DNA of 64,000 nucleotides from Zanthoxylum bungeanum (taxonomy: Eukaryota; Streptophyta; Magnoliopsida; Sapindales; Rutaceae). The DNA lies in assembly GCA_019454045.1 (NCBI GenBank), contig SKCR01007812.1, forward strand, positions 434,001 through 498,000. The letters are read 5' to 3'. The notes beneath the pieces were generated by a model that saw only the letters and a program-made list of their open reading frames with translations, ran no database searches and was not told the DNA's origin. Below are positions 61,113-64,000 of the stretch, one piece after another. Numbering within the stretch: the first letter of the stretch is position 1; each line of letters begins with the position of its first letter. The position numbers and the translations under genes are program-made.

Positions 61113-61916
61113 TAGACCCGGCTGGCGGTTCGGTTCCGATTCGGAACCGAACCGAACCGGCCGGTTCCCGGTTCCACAAGTGTGGAACAGGAACCATAAA
61201 CCGAACCGGAACCGAACCGGTCGGTTCCGGTTCGGTTACGGTTCCCCTTCCGTTTTTTTTTTAAATTTTAATAATAAATTTTAAAAATAGAAAAAAAATT
61301 CTATAATCGTAATGTTTTTTCAAACTATCACATCATTTTTATAGAATCATTTTTTATAAAATTCTTTTAACATATAATCCTTTTTATAGCCAATTTTTGG
61401 CTAGTGCTTTCTTCATATAAGCGATGTGAGATATTTGTTATTTGGCTATTGTGTCCCACATCGCTTATATGAAGAAGTCAATAACCAAGAGTTTGTTATA
61501 AAAAGGATGTGGACATTCATGTTTTAGTATTGCAATTTTAAATCTCATTATTATTAATAATAAAAAAATTGAGATTTACTTGTGGAACCTTACGGTTCCA
61601 AGTAAATAAATTTTTTATTTTTTTTTACTTTCGTTTCCAAGAGGAACCTTACGATTCCGGTTGGAACCGCTGGAACCGTTGGGTTCCAGTGGTTCCAACC
61701 GGTTCGGTCAAGGTGAGAACCCTAACCGAACCGGTCAAGTTCCGGTTCGGTTCCCGAATCGGAACCGTCCGGTTCCAACCGGTTCGATTCCGGTTCCGAA
61801 CTGGAACCTTGGCGGTTCGGGTCCAATGGTTCCAACCGGTTCGGTCACGGTGAGAACCCTAACCGAACCGGTCAAGTTCCAGTTCGATTCCGGAACCGGA
61901 ACCTTGGCCGGGTCTA
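61113..61916. mobile_element. hAT-type non-autonomous element, 804 bp, 8-bp target duplication
   Basis: Ends TAGACCCGGC and GCCGGGTCTA; target duplication GTCCGATA at 61105-61112 and 61917-61924. The subterminal regions are dense in GGTTCGGTTCC and its complement. The centre is AT-rich with an imperfect palindrome (61381-61508). It resembles the border of the hAT transposase remnant ending at 43733. The long proline- and arginine-rich ORFs crossing it are repeat artefacts. Confidence 0.9.
61382..61503. promoter_or_regulatory. Palindromic pair of snRNA-type promoter modules
   Basis: The right arm (+ strand) has GTCCCACATCG at 61453-61463, an exact match to the plant snRNA upstream sequence element RTCCCACATCG, and TATAAAA at 61497-61503, 33 bases after the element. 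The left arm is the inverted copy: TCTCACATCG on the minus strand (61431-61422, one mismatch) and TATAAAAA (61388-61381 minus). Shared bases between arms include CACATCGCTTATATGAAGAA. The roughly three-turn spacing is the RNA polymerase II snRNA type rather than the shorter U6 type. No snRNA gene follows. Activity is inference. Confidence 0.5.
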
Positions 61917-61924
61917 GTCCGATA

Positions 61925-62400
61925 ACTTACAGTCACAGTAATTGGTGGGAGCTTTTGTTGAAAAATGATGACTCACATGGCCAATAACAACATGCAAAAG
62001 TCAAAATAGTTGACGTGGTTAGCTTTCGTTCACATATCGCACGTGCACACACGCACGCTTACGAATACAATTCTACCCTTTCATCGATTTTTGACAAAAG
62101 CATTGAAAATGAAACCAAACTCATTTTAGTGGCAAATGTCGTCGCTCTGAACAAAAAAATTTACAATTTTAGACAATAAAGTAGTTGCATCTGAAGTGTG
62201 TTTAACAATCAATGCTAGGTGTGGGTAAAAGAAATTGAAATTGAAATCGAAAAAATTGAATAGAATTAGAATTATTATTATTTTTTAATTAAAAAATTAT
62301 TTCGAACCAAACTAAAGAATTGTTAGATTTTATTGAAATTTTTAATCTAATTATGTTATATTGTTATTTTATATTTTATATTTGTTTCCTTATTAGTTTA
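61925..62400. other. Intergenic DNA, nothing recognised
   Basis: AT-rich; it ends at the LTR start at 62401. Confidence 0.4.
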
Positions 62401-63231
62401 TGTTGACGGCTGATTTTGATCTCAGGGGCAATATGAGAATATTACTCCCGAGACAATCCTCCCTCAATAGTGAATTTGTTTGGTTATGAGGGACCAAAAG
62501 CAAACTTAGCAAAAGACAGATAAATACGCCAATCGACAAAGAGGTTTAACGTGGTTCGGCGGATCTTGGTCCGACCTACGTCCACGGGCACAAAAAAGAT
62601 GATACTTTTATTACTCAAACACGCTTCTCAGCTCTGCTTCTTGTTTTTTACAAGTCTGATGGTAATGATTCTGATGATGATTCTTAATGCTCTCCACTTG
62701 TTCCTCCTCATTCTTCCTTGTTGCTATTCTCTCTTTCTCTTGTCCTCCTTTCTACACTCACTCTACCCTCTTATTTATAATGGTGAAGAAATCAGATTCC
62801 TATTCGTACAAGAATTCCCAGTTGGAGATGGTTTCCTTTTCCTATAAGGATTCCTAGTCAAAACTATTCTCTTTTCCCATAAAGATTCCTAATCAAAACT
62901 ACATTTACTTTCTTTATCCTACTAGGACTCTATCTCACTAGTTTTCCCCATGAAAGTAGGATAACTTATCTTCTGGAGCATATCCCGCCATATTCCCGGT
63001 CTTCATTAGGTCGGTCATGATGGTCCTTTGAGCTGAGAATGCTTCCGCCGATCTGATAATGCCCGGTCATCCGAACCGAAGTGGTCGGTCACCTACCATT
63101 AAGTGCTCGACCCTCACTTATGTGGTCGGTCATGATGGTCCTTTTTAATGATTTTGACCAAGGAAGGAATTTACCCTTTTACCTCTGCCGTGCTGCTTAA
63201 ATATCATAGTGCCTAAAAAACACCATCAACA
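62401..63231 (-). repeat. 3' LTR of the minus-strand gypsy derivative
   Basis: 831 bp. On the + strand it runs TGTTGACGG to CCATCAACA. The inverted TATA box is TATTTATA at 62772-62779. It shares blocks with the LTRs at 19947 and 25231. Confidence 0.85.
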
Positions 63232-63439
63232 TCTATCCCCTAGTTCTCGGTAACAACGAGTTTGTGAGTTGATGCCGGGAACTATAAAAAAAGATGGTGT
63301 GTCAATGAATCCGTCGGTGGTCACTTCAGTAACTGCAGAGAAAAATATCTTGGCTGCAAATCTGGTCATTCCTGCCATCTTCATGAGCTCAGTTAACGAG
63401 GATCCCGATATCTACCTATGGAAAAAATGATCTGCCCTT

Positions 63440-64000
63440 ATGCTGATGACGATCGACTCGGTGGGACGTAACCCGACCCCGAGCTGAGAAGAACATTTGG
63501 CTCTGGGGGAATGTCTCCTCCCCAGACTAATAGAAGCCGACTCGGTGGGACGTAACCCGACCCCGAGCTGAGAAAGACTTGGCTCTGGGGGAATGTTACA
63601 TCCCCAGTCCAAAAAAGCTGACTCGGTGGGACGTAACCCGACCACGAGCTGAAAGAAAGACTTGGCTCTGGGGGAATGTTACATCCCCAGTCCAAAGAAG
63701 CCGACTCGGTGGGACGTAACCCGACCCCGAGCTAAAAGAAAGACTTGGCTCTGGGGGAATATTACATCCCCAGTCCAAAGAAGCCGACTCGGTGGGACGT
63801 AACCCGACCCCGAGCTAAAAGAAAGACTTGGCTCTGAGGGAATGTTACATCCCCAGTCCAAGGAAGCCGACTCGGTGGGACGTAACCCGACCCCGAGCTA
63901 AAAGAAAGACTTGGTTCTGGGGGAATGTTACTTCCCCAGTCCAAAGAAGCCGTCTCGGTGGGACGTAACCCGACCCCGAGCTGAAAGAAAGACTTGGCTC
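63440..64000 (-). repeat. 83-bp tandem array inside the gypsy derivative, cut by the window edge
   Basis: GTGGGACGTAACCCGACC recurs at 63461, 63545, 63626, 63709, 63792, 63875 and 63958 (spacing 81-84). Each unit also has GACTTGGCTCTGGGGGAATG and CATCCCCAGTCC. It is the inverted equivalent of the arrays at 23395-23930 and 24820-25015. Confidence 0.9.

Larger units (their letters stand above)
62401..64000 (-). mobile_element. 3' end of a minus-strand gypsy derivative, continuing past the window
   Basis: An LTR at 62401-63231 is followed on the right by TCTATCCCCTA, which on the minus strand is the purine tract TAGGGGATAGA before a 3' LTR. The next 200 bp and the tandem array match, inverted, 25011-25230 and the arrays of the element at 19947-26071. 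The other LTR and gag lie beyond 64000. It is more diverged than the two LTRs of the first element are from each other. Confidence 0.82.

Noticed and set aside
61102..61987. Arg/Pro-rich ORFs across GGTTCGGTTCC repeats
   Set aside because: They are produced by the subterminal repeats of the hAT MITE.
63412..63944. Several 60-85-codon minus-strand ORFs (GLRPTESA, DWGCNIPPEPSL)
   Set aside because: They are translations of the 83-bp array.

Overview
This is nuclear DNA of a flowering plant, probably a eudicot. It is AT-rich, its genes have plant-style short exons with GT-AG introns, and most of it is plant retrotransposon and DNA-transposon sequence. Only three host genes look functional. One is an NPF (NRT1/PTR) transporter on the + strand at the left edge, with its first exon outside the window. 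The other two are paralogous 2-oxoglutarate/Fe(II) dioxygenases of the SRG1-like type on the - strand (37565-39858 and 56266-57974). Everything else is transposons, transposon remnants, gene fragments or unassigned AT-rich DNA.

Layout. 1-2.6 kb: NPF gene. 2.7-2.9 kb: a tRNA-derived SINE. 4.8-15.5 kb: an old, decayed Ty1/copia element whose 5' LTR carries two large deletions and whose interior holds an LTR-like insertion; it sits inside AT-rich repeat DNA that may be a Helitron. 17.3-19.3 kb: an LRR-kinase fragment, a second SINE, an RNase H-like fragment and a 1.25-kb non-autonomous hAT element. 19.9-26.1 kb: a young Ty3/gypsy derivative carrying only gag-protease followed by tandem-repeat arrays. 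26.5-26.85 kb: remnant of an MCM2 gene. 28.7-34.9 kb: a Mutator-like element split by a young minus-strand copia element. 35.1-36.4 kb: a probable solo LTR. 36.5-36.8 kb: a hAT MITE.

37.5-58 kb is a dioxygenase duplication block. The two genes are separated by about 16 kb that holds a decayed gypsy LTR and primer-site region, a hAT transposase remnant, another GC-rich MITE and an almost intact young copia element (46283-52680) with unusual LTR ends. 59.2-60.1 kb: a solo gypsy LTR. 61.1-61.9 kb: a hAT MITE with a palindromic core resembling two back-to-back plant snRNA promoters. From 62.4 kb to the right edge is the 3' end of a minus-strand relative of the 20-26 kb gypsy derivative, with the same 83-bp array.

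The host genes do not form an evident pathway. The NPF protein would move nitrate, peptides or specialised metabolites across a membrane. The dioxygenases would oxidise small metabolites in the cytosol, with substrates not readable from sequence. Element boundaries supported by matching target-site duplications (TSDs) are the firmest calls. The family of decayed pieces, the outer MULE and Helitron limits, and the identity of short coding traces are inference.
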